DNA from: Flabesymbios commensalis
Taxonomy: Eukaryota; Annelida; Polychaeta; Terebellida; Flabelligeridae
Direction: 5' to 3'
NCBI GenBank assembly: GCA_964017125.1
Contig: OZ024902.1
Location: forward strand, 36,967,219-37,031,218
Length of the DNA: 64,000 nt
This document shows positions 30,170 through 41,734 of the stretch, piece by piece (within the stretch, counting starts at the first letter, position 1; each line of letters opens with the position of its first letter). Below the pieces are notes generated by a model. That model made no database searches. It was given only the letters and a program-made list of their open reading frames with translations, and was not told where the DNA came from. The position numbers were made by a program, and so were the translations under genes.

Positions 30170-31015
30170 TTTTTTAAATTCCAGGCAACATCTCTGAAAT
30201 CACGAAGAGGTGTGGGAAGCTTTGAAGAAGTCTAAATATATATTTAATGGAAAATTTCCATGTCATTTAATAAGCAAGCAGTCTATAACTTCGTCTGTAG
30301 TTAATTATGTTGAATGATTATTTCTCAAACTGTATTGGCCGTCGTTTAAGTATTGGAAACGAAATATGTATTTATTTCATTGAAAAATAACCCTTTCAAA
30401 TATTTTTATAATGACGGTAGTAGAGATATTTGCGTATAATTAAAAAAGTGAGATTTTTTTTATAATTTTAATAATTATGTTTTCACTTGTTTTATGAGCT
30501 CAGTAGATAGTTCATCGATACTCTAACTAATTGAAAGGTAATATTTTAAATTTTGTGTGATCAATCTCATGTATTGCTTGAAAAAAAGCTAGAAGATATT
30601 TGTTCATTTTCAAATTTTTGCTGCAAGTTGGCGGCCATTTCTATTGTAAAATATTTATTAAAATTATTTGAAACATTTTTTGTATTGTCTATTTGGAACT
30701 TGTTATTTTTATGGCAACAGGAAACTTATTGTTTCGTTTCGTTTGTAAAATTATCACGAATAACTAACCAAGTGTCCTTATTACTACACTTGTATTTATC
30801 AAATAAAGCTAGAAAACTATTTTGTTTTAAAATCACAGCAGAGCTTCTACTAGGATTACGTTTTCTATTTTTAAATTCAACTGTATCAGCGCAGGCAGAT
30901 TCAATTGTTCCATGTAAATCGTCTCTATAATTTGTAGATTTAAAATGCCCTGGTTTGTATTGCGTTTTTTTATGTTCACGTTTGTTAAATTCAACCTGTT
31001 TTCTGTTTCAACTTC
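30170..31015 (-). mobile_element. LINE fragment: EN-RT linker and first half of reverse transcriptase, inverted
   Basis: Read on the minus strand, LKQNSFLALFDKYKCSNKDT is followed, after a stop, by NVSNNFNKYFT, then in shifting frames KIFERVIFQ, NDGQYSLRNNHST, and IYLDFFKAS. These match in order the linker and the RT start of CR1/L2-like LINEs (compare the 48-50 kb copy). Stops and shifts show it is dead. The catalytic YADD part is not included. Confidence 0.75.
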
Positions 31016-31017
31016 AT

Positions 31018-31450
31018 TTCGGCTTTATATTTGACTTTAAAAATACCATATAATTTTTGCCATTGTCTTATTGCAAACTACAGTTGCTGTAGCATAATTA
31101 TGCACTTGTATATATTTTAGGTTTCTACGCTTTTTTGCTACTATATTAGTATGTTATACATACTAGCTATTTTATATCTGGTTTTGGTACGATAAACAAA
31201 ATGATAGTCCCTATGTTATCTTGGCAATGCCTATTGATTTTATTTTAAGTAGCAGTCATTTATATTACCGAAATACCCAGTGTTTTTATGGCAATGCCTA
31301 ACATGATTTGATGTCATACTATGTATACTATCATATGATTTTACCAAATTAACAATCTTGTATATACATGTACAGATATCTCTCTCATTTGTATGACAAA
31401 TAAGTCTGTAATGATTTTTTTCTGGCAATAAAACATCTGTCTGTCTGACT
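31018..31450 (+). mobile_element. LINE 3' end with AATAAA and (TCTG)n tail
   Basis: AATTATGCACTTGTATATAT, TTTCTACGCTTTT, ATGACAAATAAGTCTGTAAT and AATAAAACATCTGTCTGTCT also occur, reversed, at 43018-43475. A polyadenylation signal before a short tandem tail is typical of non-LTR retrotransposon ends. Confidence 0.82.
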
Positions 31451-31454
31451 GTTT

Positions 31455-32600
31455 ATTTGACTACAATTTTCTCACGTAATACATAGTTTATATTTAGATC
31501 TAAATTTAGGCTCGTCTTTATTTTCTCAGGTTATTATGGCGACTATATTTCCGCTTTAAATGTGTGTATGTTTGTTTAAACTATGTATATAGATAAATAG
31601 TCAGGGGTTGAATCATTTGTAATTATTGTATTAAAAATATATAAGGGGGGTGATTCGAAATTATACTGGTAAATATACAAGCTTATGTATCTGACGCATA
31701 TATCTGTGAGTTTTAAATGAATAAATATTATCAATCAGAAGTAATCTTCTGGTTAAGCTATGGAATAATAACAAAAATTAGTATGACTTCAATAATAAAT
31801 TATTGGTAATTCTTATTGCGCTCACGAGGTGGTCTGCTTACATTTCCGATTACAATTTTATTATCGAAAAATGGCCAGAATTTTTTTAATTCGATCCTAT
31901 CCTAATGGGCGATGTTTCACCTAGAGGTGATACTTTGTAATCATGTTATTGACATCATGTGCAGTGAGCCAGCCTACCATGCGGGGAACACAATACACGT
32001 TGTGCAACAAGTCTATATCCATCTATATGTAATTATGTCAAATCAGAATTCTCATTCAGCCATGTTTCTTGGAAACAAATACGGCTCATTTGTGTAATTA
32101 TTGAAGCTGACGCATGATACATAATTAATCAAATTTGCCATTGATTGATTTATTGTTCAGCAACAGTAAGATTAGTATTATTCTGTAAAACGCGGTGACG
32201 TCACCGGAAACCGTTTTGAAGGGCTACTCGGTGAAAAAAAATATTTTATTAAATGTTTATAGCATCCCCATACTTCATTGTCTTATCTAGTTCGGTGAAA
32301 ATATTGGAGCTCAAGGCTATTTATTGGGTTTCACAGAATTACAGAAATATATCAGATCATCCTATGCTTCACATAAATATTATGGTGAATGTTTGACAAA
32401 AGCATACATTTCTTCATCAATACCACATTGCACGTGTAATGTCGTTTCTGTTTCATTAGACAAGTGGGAGATAGAGTATTTTGCTTCCCAGGGGACGACA
32501 TAGAAATGTTGTAATGTATGAGAAGGCAAATATAATGGCATGCGATATTCTGTTGTAATTTGTGTATATCAATATTTGTCTGCAAATTCTTATCACCGAT
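31455..32600. other. No supported gene
   Basis: AT-rich, repeat-poor for this window. A CRE-like GTGACGTCAC lies near 32196 with no gene beside it. Confidence 0.5.
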
Positions 32601-32608
32601 ATTGTACA

Positions 32609-32716
32609 CCCAGCTAACTCAAAGCATTTGCATGACATTTGTACAATGCTGGACCAACGTCGAAGACGTTGGGCCGACGTTGTACAAATGTTATAAAAAT
32701 GTTTTGTGTTTGCTGG
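32609..32716. repeat. H4 hairpin, full
   Basis: CATTTGCATGACATTTGTAC and its mirror around AACGTCGAAGACGTTGGG; right end TGTTTTGTGTTTGCTGG. Confidence 0.85.
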
Positions 32717-32719
32717 TTA

Positions 32720-33767
32720 TTATTTTTGTTTTCATTATGCTGTTATTCTTTTGAGTATTGACATGGTTAATAAATAGATTTCCAAATAGATTAAGGAAAT
32801 GTCAAGGTTTTTATAGATCTGCGTCTATTAGGCTACCATAAATAATCTTGAATTTGAAAATCTTGAATAAAATACGTAGGACATGATTCACAAATTTAAA
32901 ATTCAAACTGCCATGATTACTCGATGGTATACTATTATTCAACATTAGAAAACAAAAAATGCACACTCCACATTAATCTAAAATTAAATCAATATATCTG
33001 GATTTGTATGGTGAACAGATGAAAATGCAAGTCGGTAATATAAAAAGGGCAAAAAATGATAAAGACTGTGAGATAGGGGTGAAGAAGTCACATGTGGATT
33101 ATTGACAATATTATCGTGGCGATTCGTGTGAAAATGAAACTGACATGGTGATGTATTCCATCTGAAAAACATATTTCCTAAAGAAGTATGATATATAGGA
33201 CTACCCGTATACCGGTAGTAGAGAATGTATTGATCACTATTACCGTGTAGTGGTATTATACTTAACATATTTTTTTAAATTACATCTATAATAATAAAAT
33301 AGTGTCCATTAATGAAGAGTTGATATAAAAAAGAGTGAGCACTATAGATTGGCTGCTATATCAATAACATCGCTCCGAAGCGAAAGTTATTAGTACACAT
33401 CATACATGACATACCAAATTAGGCCTATGTGGGTTCGTTTGCGATTATATCGCCTCTAATATGGTTACTACATGAATGTAGCCTAATAAAAGATGCACTT
33501 AGGTCCCCAAGCTAAATTAGTTAACTCATAAGAGCGCTCGTCTGACAGCATATTCCCAGCTGAACACCCTCCTGTAGCCTATTTAGTGGTACATGTGGGC
33601 CCAGAATATCTGTCTATATGAGTGAATAGTATAGTGTAGTAAATTTTGTTATTGAACCCAGGTCAGTCACGTGTGTTAACAAGCGGGGTGAATTATGACC
33701 ATATAATATGTACATCTCAAGTGCACGTGCACTCACTCATAAATGATCCATCCTTCACTGATCAAAA
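32720..33767. other. No supported gene
   Basis: AT-rich; short frames only. Confidence 0.5.
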
Positions 33768-33874
33768 CCAGTAAGCACCAGACGCTGAATCAATGCCGGA
33801 TCAATGTTGGGCCGGCGTCTGAGACGCCGTCCCAACATTGACCCGGCATTGATTCAACATCTCGTGTTTGCAGG
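33768..33874. repeat. H1 hairpin element, well preserved
   Basis: The private arm AATCAATGCCGGATCAATG is mirrored as CATTGACCCGGCATTGATT; centre GGCGTCTGAGACGCC is itself palindromic. Confidence 0.88.
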
Positions 33875-33897
33875 CAATGTTTGGCAATCACATACTC

Positions 33898-34095
33898 TTA
33901 ACCTTTACAACGGTGAAATATTTCTATATAAACCATGGAGACCAAACGTTTAATTTTTAATTTGAAATCATCAGCTCTTTCTGCTTCATTTGAATACCTG
34001 TGTTATGGGTATATGACGATTTAAAATTTTTTTCCAGCGCGGGGATCGTCTTTAGACGTCAGATTCTGACGTCTAATTTACGAGACGTCTAATTC
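33898..34095 (+). mobile_element. R2 MITE
   Basis: TTAACCTTTACAACGGTG start, TTCATTTGAATACC, then AGCGCGGGGATCGTC and two short GACGTC hairpins. Confidence 0.77.
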
Positions 34096-34167
34096 ACGAT
34101 ACGTTGATCCAGTGTTAGATGTCGGCCCAACATTAGCTCAGCATTTGCCGAACGTCTTGTGTAGCTG
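34096..34167. repeat. H1, right part
   Basis: ACGTTGATCCAGTGTTAG and GGCCCAACATTAGCTCAGC; follows R2 directly. Confidence 0.55.
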
Positions 34168-34568
34168 TTATAACAATACACGTGGGTAATAAATTTACAT
34201 TACTTCACTGTAAGAAAACAAATTAAATATATAAATTGGGTCTTTTATTGCATTGATTATCAATGTCTAAATAGTATTATGTCAACAGTATTAATACAGG
34301 ATATACTTGTATTCCAGTTATCAGGTTATACTGTATTGAATGACCTGGCTGTCTCCACCCGATATGACCTTTAGTGGTTACTATTAAGACCCGCTCTAGA
34401 AATAGGAGTTGGAAGCAAAAATTTTTCCTATTTTTAATATTAGCGTATTAGCATCTATAACCAGATATCCGAATAGGCCCTTATATAGGCCTATAGCTGT
34501 GTGTGGTTAAAATTTAGACAGTCATACCAAAGTTGTATATTGAGTCATCCATGCATACAGGCCCTAAA

Positions 34569-34676
34569 CCAGCAAACACAAAACATTTGTATAGCATTTG
34601 TAGAACGTCGGCCCAACGTCTTCAAAGTTGGTCCAACATTGCACAAATGTTATACAAATGTTTTGTGTTTACTGGG
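34569..34676. repeat. H4 hairpin, full
   Basis: CCAGCAAACACAAAACATTTG and mirror; centre CCCAACGTCTTCAAAGTTGG. Confidence 0.87.
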
Positions 34677-34851
34677 AATATACATATCCTGGTTATCATA
34701 TCACATTCTGTTGAGCGATGGTATGTGAAGGATCACAAGATTAGAAGAGATGAATCATGACCAAATACATACAGAAAGGTTATCACGATGTCATGATATT
34801 ATAACCGACAAACAACTGGTTTGATATAACGAGCAAATAGTTTACCAGCCG

Positions 34852-34980
34852 ACCAACCAACCAACCAACCAACCAACCAACCAACCAACCAACCAACCAA
34901 CCAACCAACCAACCAACCAACCAACCAACCAACCAACCAACCAACCAACCAACCAACCAACCAACCAACCAGCCAACCAA
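34852..34980. repeat. (CCAA)n array
   Basis: About 30 units of CCAA; reads as VGWL repeats on the minus strand, which is only the repeat translated. Confidence 0.95.
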
Positions 34981-35035
34981 CACGGCAGTTGCCACACACT
35001 TCAATTCCGGGAGCTGCAGGGCGACCCATCTGAGA

Positions 35036-35431
35036 GTGTTGTATCTTGAAGTGTTGAAGAATACAGGAGACATAACTCTAAATAAGATTGGGCGACTTGA
35101 AGCGGAAAGGAAGTGGCAATTAGCCCTGAAAACGTATTCTCCATTAGGCTTAAATACGGTACCTTCCCCTAAGGATAGTGGCGTCACCCCCTTTGTTATT
35201 ACCTACTCTGCAACTGCGGTGGAGGCAGCTAAATTAGTGAAGACTTTCTTCAATAAACTTAAAGCGAAACATCCAAACATCCTGTATAAACGGTGTGTAA
35301 CAGCATTTAAAAGGGAACAAAATCTACGTGATCTCTTGGTGAGAAGTAGATTGGGGAAAGCCCCACTGGACAACCCAACGGTTACCGGATCCGACTCAAG
35401 TCAGGATCTGACTACATTAGTAAATGCATAA
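35036..35431 (+). pseudogene. Penelope-like retroelement protein fragment (region near a GIY-YIG endonuclease)
   Basis: The 131-residue frame has [20 protein letters not shown] (compare R-x-x-E-x-x-W-I-x-x-L-x-T-x-x-P-x-GLN downstream of GIY-YIG domains), then [19 protein letters not shown], and [17 protein letters not shown] (compare F-R[12 protein letters not shown] in Penelope-like and related proteins). No GIY-YIG core and no RT is in the window. The frame's own start is not meaningful; it is a captured piece between two microsatellites. Confidence 0.5.
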
Positions 35432-35679
35432 GATGAGGTATAATTTATATCAATTAGTATGATTGTTTCCCTTTTTATAAAGCAGGCTATACTTCTCCTC
35501 GGTCAGTGCACTAGGTTGGGAACATGGAAAGGCATGCCCTTGAAGGGGTGACGAAAGTCAGAACCTTTAGGGTATGATGAGAGTACGGTTGACAGGTTGA
35601 TACCGGGTTTTATGGGGAACCAGATACTGGAACCCTTATCCGTCCCAAACCATGGACTCTAACTCTCCCCCTGACCACA

Positions 35680-36035
35680 AAACCAGCCAACCAACCAACC
35701 AACCAACCAGCCAACCAACCAACCAGCCAACCAAACGACCGACCAACCGACCGACCGACCGACCGACCGACCGACCGACCGACCGACCGACCGACCGACC
35801 GACCGACCGACCGACCGACCGACCGACCGACCGACCGACCGACCGACTGACCGACCGACCGACCGACCGACCGACTGACCGACCGACCGACCGACCGACC
35901 GACCGACCGACCGACCGACCGACCGACCGACCGACCGACCGACCGACCGACCGACCGACCGACCGACCGACCGACCGACCGACCGACCGACCGACCGACC
36001 TACCAACCAACCAGCCAACCAACCAACCAACCAAT
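35680..36035. repeat. (CCAA)n/(CCGA)n compound array
   Basis: CCAA units with CAGC variants pass into about 65 CCGA units with a few CTGA variants and return to CCAA, so the array is symmetric. Frames on both strands stay open (PTDR and VGRS repeats) because the unit is stop-free. Confidence 0.95.
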
Positions 36036-36600
36036 CAAAAATTCAGTCATTTAGTCAACTCGCCTTATGTTTTTTTAAATAACATGTCCACAGGGAATTA
36101 TATCCAACATGTGACATACAAATACTTGTGAAGAATGACTTGACATTGGACTTTATTAAACATACGTGTTGTTACCAGTCGTGCAAATATCACTTATTAT
36201 GAACGTAGCCAAAGTGTTATGAAGTTTAAGGCAGCTTACCATCGTGCAATTATTGGTTTATCACGTGACCGTGTATTATTAATAAATAATACACGGCTAG
36301 GCCTAAGAACCTTACAAAAACTACAGAACACATCAAAATCTGATTCTCCGTCCCAGAGTTAATTTATGCTATTATGTCGCGACAACTGAGATTTACTCAC
36401 GGTTTATTGTATCTTATTTCCTATGACGGAATCACTGTTTTAAGAACACATTTTGAACGCTGATTCGGTCTTAAGCGCCTTATAACGACGTTTCAAAGTG
36501 TCGTTGACGTCTATGTAGTCTGCGCTGTCGCTGCCTAGCCTCACCCGGCATGATTAGTGCAGGTGTGCACTGTGTGACCCTGGCATGACACTGTCTTGTA
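36036..36600. other. No supported gene
   Basis: AT-rich to 36500, then a more GC-balanced stretch up to the possible exon at 36602. Confidence 0.4.
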
Positions 36601-36601
36601 G

Positions 36602-36640
36602 ATTGCGTCTAGAGAGAAATTGACAGATTGTACGTCTAAC
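36602..36640 (+). CDS. Possible 13-codon exon
   Basis: CTGTCTTGTAG precedes it and GTAAGT follows it, with an open phase-0 frame IASREKLTDCTSN. The region 36480-36640 is free of recognised repeats. It is too short to identify and could be chance or a noncoding leader exon. Confidence 0.18.
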
Positions 36641-36853
36641 GTAAGTATATGTGCATATTCCCGCGCTGCCTGACCCATTTTTAGCTAGCCTAAAGAGATA
36701 GACCTAGGCTACATTAAAACTGCGTGGACATAATATTATCAAAATTTGTTTAGGCCTACCTGTTTAGGCCTACCTGTTTACCTGTTTACACTATTAATAA
36801 TATTAATATTAATCACACTTATGTATGTGTGATTGTTCAATAAACAGAATAAG

Positions 36854-36920
36854 ACATCGTTGTCTGAATATTGGAACTCGTATCGTAACGATACGAGTTC
36901 CAATATTCAGACAACGATGT
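36854..36920. repeat. P4 perfect palindrome
   Basis: Two 33-base arms starting ACATCGTTGTCTGAATATTG with a single-base centre and no mismatch by eye. Confidence 0.9.
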
Positions 36921-37185
36921 ATTATTAGATAGTATTTAATGAGATATTTTATACATGCACTGTACTAATAATATGTACAGAACCAAAATACTAGCTCAGT
37001 GTTTCAGGCAGGACGTTTGAGAAAGGACTAATTACGGGAAATATAATTCAAGCCAATTATTATTTAAAAAAAAACACATGTAATATAATGATGCGCTATA
37101 TTTCATAATGATTTGGACAATAAATCTGCAGTATCACATACAATATCCTAGTTTCACTTTCATTTTCATATGAGAATACTATCGT

Positions 37186-37243
37186 GCATATGCAAACAAC
37201 ATCAACTGCTCTTACTTGAAAAGTAAGGAGTTACTGTTGTTTG
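37186..37243. repeat. H2 hairpin, arm variant
   Basis: GCAAACAACATCAACTGCTC with AGGAGTTACTGTTGTTTGC. Confidence 0.75.
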
Positions 37244-37250
37244 CCTAATT

Positions 37251-37321
37251 TAACCCTTTTAGTGCGGGGATCGACTTTAGACGTCATAATCAGATTCAAA
37301 GTCGATCCCAAGTAAGGGTAA
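37251..37321. repeat. R2 terminal fragment
   Basis: TTAACCCTTTTAGTGCGGGG, ATCGACTTTAGACGTC and the returning AAAGTCGATCCC only. Confidence 0.7.
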
Positions 37322-37435
37322 AAGAAACCAAACCCAACACTGTGCCAGTATCTGGAGTGTGCCGGGATACTGCTATTGCAGCAGGGAGATAGTGACAAAA
37401 TGTGGGATACTAGCTGATTTATGATCTTACATCAT

Positions 37436-37535
37436 CCCGAGATGACGAGCCAATGGTGGCTTAATGTTGGCCCAGCGTCGCAGACGATGGGCCAACATTA
37501 AGCCACCATTGGCTCAACTTCCCGTGCTTGCCGGG
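37436..37535. repeat. H1 hairpin element with perfect inner arms
   Basis: GAGCCAATGGTGGCTTAATG and the next 8 bases are exactly mirrored by the right arm; the GGTGGC segment is private to this copy. Centre GCGTCGCAGACGA. Confidence 0.9.
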
Positions 37536-37719
37536 ATCCCGCTGTATGATTGTGCGTGGATCGATACACGAGCAGGGACCCCGCCCAGTCCCTGACTGTA
37601 TATGGTGTGAGTAGGGCAGATCTATACTATACGGGAACAGTCATCATACAGCCCAGTGAATCATACGTACGCCGACGTAAGACTCTGCGTCTCTGTCAAA
37701 ATGACCATATTTGGTCATC

Positions 37720-37978
37720 GTCCCCCAGAACTGACGCGATCCACAACTTCGACTGGAAAATATTCAGATTCGAGAAAATTGAGGTTATCGATGATTTTGC
37801 AATTTTGTTGCGATCCACAACTTCGAGTGGCTGATAATTACCCGTATTTGCTTAATTTGAGCACAATTTTGCTGTTTAGACACATTTCGTTCCCAATAAC
37901 AGTTATTAGGTCGACTAATAAAACAGATTAAACACAACAATAGTTGAGATCAGTAGGCAAATGGTTAATACACATTTT
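37720..37978 (+). mobile_element. R3 MITE, partial
   Basis: CGCGATCCACAACTTCGA, a second CGATCCACAACTTCGAGTGG, then CATTTCGTTCCCAATAAC and GGCAAATGGTTAAT. Confidence 0.6.
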
Positions 37979-38463
37979 CCATCGTAATTCCCAACTCAAA
38001 GTGAATAAAAATAGGATATAATCAAATAGTATAATGTCTCAAGTGAAGCGCAGAACGTTCTGTTTTCATGGATTATAATAATTTTCTCTGGAATAAATTT
38101 ATACCATGTGTAGTAGGCCTAATATGTATTGGAAACGGATGCGCAAGGAGTTAAATCCCGGTGTGGGGTCTATCTCAAAGATATCGAGATTCCTCTCGTT
38201 TCTAAATGTTTCAAACTGTGCAAAGGCATAGGGTCCACATTAGGATGACGTTATAGGATGCCATTATAATAGGTTAAGTAACATGTTAAGTATATGTTTA
38301 TGCCAACTTTAAGAATATTTATAACGATACTGCACGACACGGAAGAATTTGCCGTACCAGGTACACATTTTGTTGCACAATTTTATAATATTTTGAACAC
38401 TATTTTGTATTCTGGTTTCGGACCTGCATAATTCTCTGCACGGAATTTTAAATGAAGTGTCAA

Positions 38464-38606
38464 CCCACTGGGCACACGACGTTGTTGCGACGTTGAATCA
38501 ACGTCATTGACGTTGATTCAACGTCGCGGGCACACGACGTTGTTCCGACGTTGAATCAATGTCATTGACGTTGATTCAACGTCGCAACAACGTCGTGTGC
38601 CCAGTG
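38464..38606. repeat. H3 hairpin dimer
   Basis: CCCACTGGGCACACGACG starts a full H3 palindrome; at GTCGCGGGCACACGACG a second one begins before the first has ended, and the final arm ends GTCGTGTGCCCAGTG. Confidence 0.88.
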
Positions 38607-38608
38607 TT

Positions 38609-38797
38609 AACCCTTTGCCTGCTAAGCACGACTATAATTGTCTTCAAATTCATTTTGTTATTCGATCACTGTTATTGGGAATGAAATGAGTATTTAAAGA
38701 TAAAAATTCGCAAATGTTTGGTCTCAAAGTGAGTGAATACTGCTTTACGTCGCTAATTCTGCACAATAATTAAGCGACGTAAAGCAATAATCACTCA
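38609..38797 (-). mobile_element. R3 MITE end plus short palindrome
   Basis: TTAACCCTTTGCCTGC, TAAGCACGACTATAATTG and GTTATTGGGAATGAAATG are R3. At 38731-38797, TGCTTTACGTCGCT and its complement form a separate hairpin. Confidence 0.65.
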
Positions 38798-39395
38798 TAT
38801 TTAATAATTCTGCACAATCATGGCAATATCGCGACAGATTACCGAAGCCCGAAGTTGGGACTATGCCTTACTCTTATCAAATATATTTAAGGGTATTTTA
38901 TAGTGCACACTATTCCATAGACAACACTGCACTCTCCAGGCCTTTGAACAATTTGAAGCACTGTATATGCACAACCTCAATGACAAACATCCGACCCGAT
39001 CGGGATTTGAATCCAGTACCTCTGAGTTTTGAGAGAAAAAAGTACAGATATACAACTAGTCTATGCCATTGCACATCACAATCATTGTTAGATAAAAATA
39101 ATGTGCTTAAAATATATCAGCTTTTTTATTATTGAAGATTATTATGATTATTGAATAGCTTTATAGCTATGTCTACAACTTATAACATTTTTTTCAGCAG
39201 ACGGAAAGCAGTCAATGAGCCTTTTTGGTATGACAGCGTCAATTAAGCATTATTATAAAATAAAAGCCCCAAATAACCGTACTCATTAACAATAAAAACT
39301 TTAATGCTTTCATCTCAAACGTAAAAAAAACTGTGCTATCAAAAGCTCAGTTATAGCTTCTTATTTCAATGAAAATGCCTTTATTTTTAGTATCA

Positions 39396-39618
39396 CCCTT
39401 TCAGCGCGAGGATCGACTTCAGGTGCTGACGTCCACAGACTTCTACTGAAATGAAAGAGTAAAACATTTATAATGGCTGTAGACCCATAAACATGATAAA
39501 CATAGGTATTAACAAAAGCGGAAATGGCTAACTATAACATTTATGATGATTTCAAATTGACCATCACATTTTGGTCTTTATGGTTTATATCAATGTATTT
39601 CAGTGTTGTAAGGGTTAA
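39396..39618 (-). mobile_element. R2 MITE
   Basis: ACCCTTTCAGCGCGAGGATC start, TAATGGCTGTAGACCC, and CAGTGTTGTAAGGGTTAA end. Confidence 0.77.
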
Positions 39619-39758
39619 TCGACCAATCGGAAGCCTACGATATATCGTAGCTTGTACGAGAATACGGCCCCTGGTTATATATGATCATGAGACACGTATG
39701 GTGGTGTTGAGGACACACATGACGACAGTCACGAGTATATTACTGATGTGTAATATAT

Positions 39759-39813
39759 GGCAACTAGCAGTAACTATTTACTCCAAGAGTAAGAAGTTAC
39801 TGCTCTATGGCTT
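39759..39813. repeat. H2 hairpin, diverged
   Basis: CTAGCAGTAACTATTTACT pairs with AGTAAGAAGTTACTGCT; outer GGCTTTT on one side. Confidence 0.6.
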
Positions 39814-39919
39814 TTCACTGAAGCATCTCCGTAAACAGTCTGGTCGGGTGACCGAAATATATACACGTAGGCTACACCACGTATACACCATCATGTAGTA
39901 AATTATAACCTAGAACAAC

Positions 39920-40078
39920 AACAAAACAATAAACAAACAAACACAAACACAAACACAAACACAAACAAACAAACAAACAAACAAATAAACAAACAAACAA
40001 ATAAACAAACAAACAAACAAACAAACAAACAAACAAACAAACAAACAAACAAACAAACAAACAAACAAACAAACAAAA
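39920..40078. repeat. (CAAA)n array
   Basis: ACAA units with CACAAA variants at the left; followed at once by a SINE. Confidence 0.93.
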
Positions 40079-40102
40079 TACGTTGACCATTTTCTGTCCA
40101 CA

Positions 40103-40332
40103 GAAAAAAAATGTTTCTTCACTGCTCACACGTAATGATTCAATATTGTGAGGAACCTCCGTGTCCGAGAAGTAGCGTGCTCGGCCTCAGACCGCCGGGG
40201 CTCGAATTTCGAATCCTGTGTCTGGAGAACAGTGTCATCGCATTCATCTCACCATCCTCAGGAGGTTATCTTAGCCCAGGTTAGCCTATATTATATGTGC
40301 ACAAAGGTGGCCTAAAACCCCATTCATATCAT
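40103..40332 (+). mobile_element. tRNA-derived SINE, 5'-truncated
   Basis: ATGTTTCTTCACTGC, GTCCGAGAAGTAGCGTGC, CTCACCATCCTCAGGAGG and CTAAAACCCCATTC in order. Confidence 0.85.
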
Positions 40333-40339
40333 TAGGTCC

Positions 40340-41237
40340 TGCGTCGGAGACGATAACAGGTCCCTATACAATATTTAAAAAGCTGTTATATTGCGAGCTC
40401 ATGCCCCTGTAGTCTGATAGTATGGACGACTATAATGACAAAATCAGACATGCTCCATGATAAGTGCACCACACCCTTTAATAGTCTTTATAATACGCTA
40501 ATATTAAATAGGCTACATACCCTATATATATTAGGCCACATACCCTATTTCACTGATGGGAACTTTGCTGCTGGCCCCATAATTTATATGATCTGATAAT
40601 ATGGCCTTGATGTTTTCAGATATACATGCAGGCCTATTGCTGATTATTATAGCGGACTGAACGGTCTAGTAACCCCGCTGGTAAACAACTTATTCAGATA
40701 ACATGTGTAGCTATACTGTATGTGATTATTAAGGACATGCTAAATAGAGATACACCCGTCCTGACGTAGGCAGGGGCCTGATTTTACCATGGTAACATCA
40801 ACCCCTGCTTAGGGCAGGATAAGATGCACCAGACCGAGAAACCAAATGAAAACCATTTTGATTATTTCTTAGTCATTTACATCGTTTATGTGGTGGTAGT
40901 TTGCTTTATAAATATTTTAAAAAATTGTTGAATACAAATTTGGACAAATCTATATCAACGGTATCAACGGGCAATAGATCCTGTCATAAATAACATATTG
41001 CTGAACATTGCCGGTTTTATATAGCCTAATTCACACAGAATATTATTTAACCCAGAAATTTAGCAAACGAGATTAACATTGAAGCAAACGACCAGTGTCA
41101 TGCATGCTATTGCATAGCATAGGAGTACCTTTGACAATGTTAAAACATGCTGATATTTCTGTCATTTACACCAAATATTTTCGAATAATGCATGCAGTAT
41201 TCGCATATTTTATGTTTGGTCGGAAAAAATGGTAGTA
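40340..41237. other. No supported gene
   Basis: Unplaced AT-rich sequence; a short hairpin ATTTTACCATGGTAAC lies near 40780. Confidence 0.45.
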
Positions 41238-41492
41238 TTAACCATTTCGGCGCGGGGATCGACTTTAGACGTCATAATCTGACGTCTGTAGACGTCAGAT
41301 TCTGACGTATAAAAAGCTCCCCGCACTGAAAGGGTGAAATATGCATAATGGTCGTAGATCCATAGTATTTGTATTCAAATGAAGCAAAAAAATGTAACTA
41401 AGACATTTAGGGGCCTATGATGATTTCAAATTGAAAAAACCCTTTGTTCTCCATGGTTTATACAAAAATATGACAGCTCTTTGGGGATTAAA
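41238..41492 (-). mobile_element. R2 MITE, most complete copy
   Basis: TTAACCATTTCGGCGCGGGG and a right-hand hairpin (AGACGTCATAATCTGACGTC with its complement) closing at CCCCGCACTGAAAGGG, then the R2 body to AGCTCTTTGGGGATTAA. Confidence 0.8.
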
Positions 41493-41734
41493 GCATAATC
41501 CTGGTCTACAACGGGGTGCGCATATGATGGGACGGACGTATGTATACGTTATAGAACGACAATATCAGCAAAAGTTGGGGAATCACGCTACAATCATCAT
41601 TCAATGAGTCACTCTGTGGGCATTTTATAAATTCTACTTTTTTAGACCCTAAAATATGACGTAAACAGCGACGAGACATGACTGCATGCATCTATGTGAG
41701 GCACCTAACTATGCATTTGTGTGACCCCGGTGAA

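Noticed and set aside
30553-30930. 125-residue plus-strand frame beginning MCDQSHVLLEKK
   Set aside because: The opposite strand reads as LINE linker and RT; the plus-strand frame is its antisense shadow.
35560-35620. GATGAG and a TGAC-GAAA-GTCA hairpin near the Penelope-like piece, as in a hammerhead ribozyme
   Set aside because: The order (GAAA before GATGAG) and the missing CTGATGA core do not fit a hammerhead.
34783-36131. Open frames with VGWL, VGRS or PTDR repeats on both strands
   Set aside because: Products of the stop-free CCAA and CCGA units; open on both strands at once.
39872-40129. Minus-strand frames rich in CLFV
   Set aside because: Translation of the (CAAA)n array.
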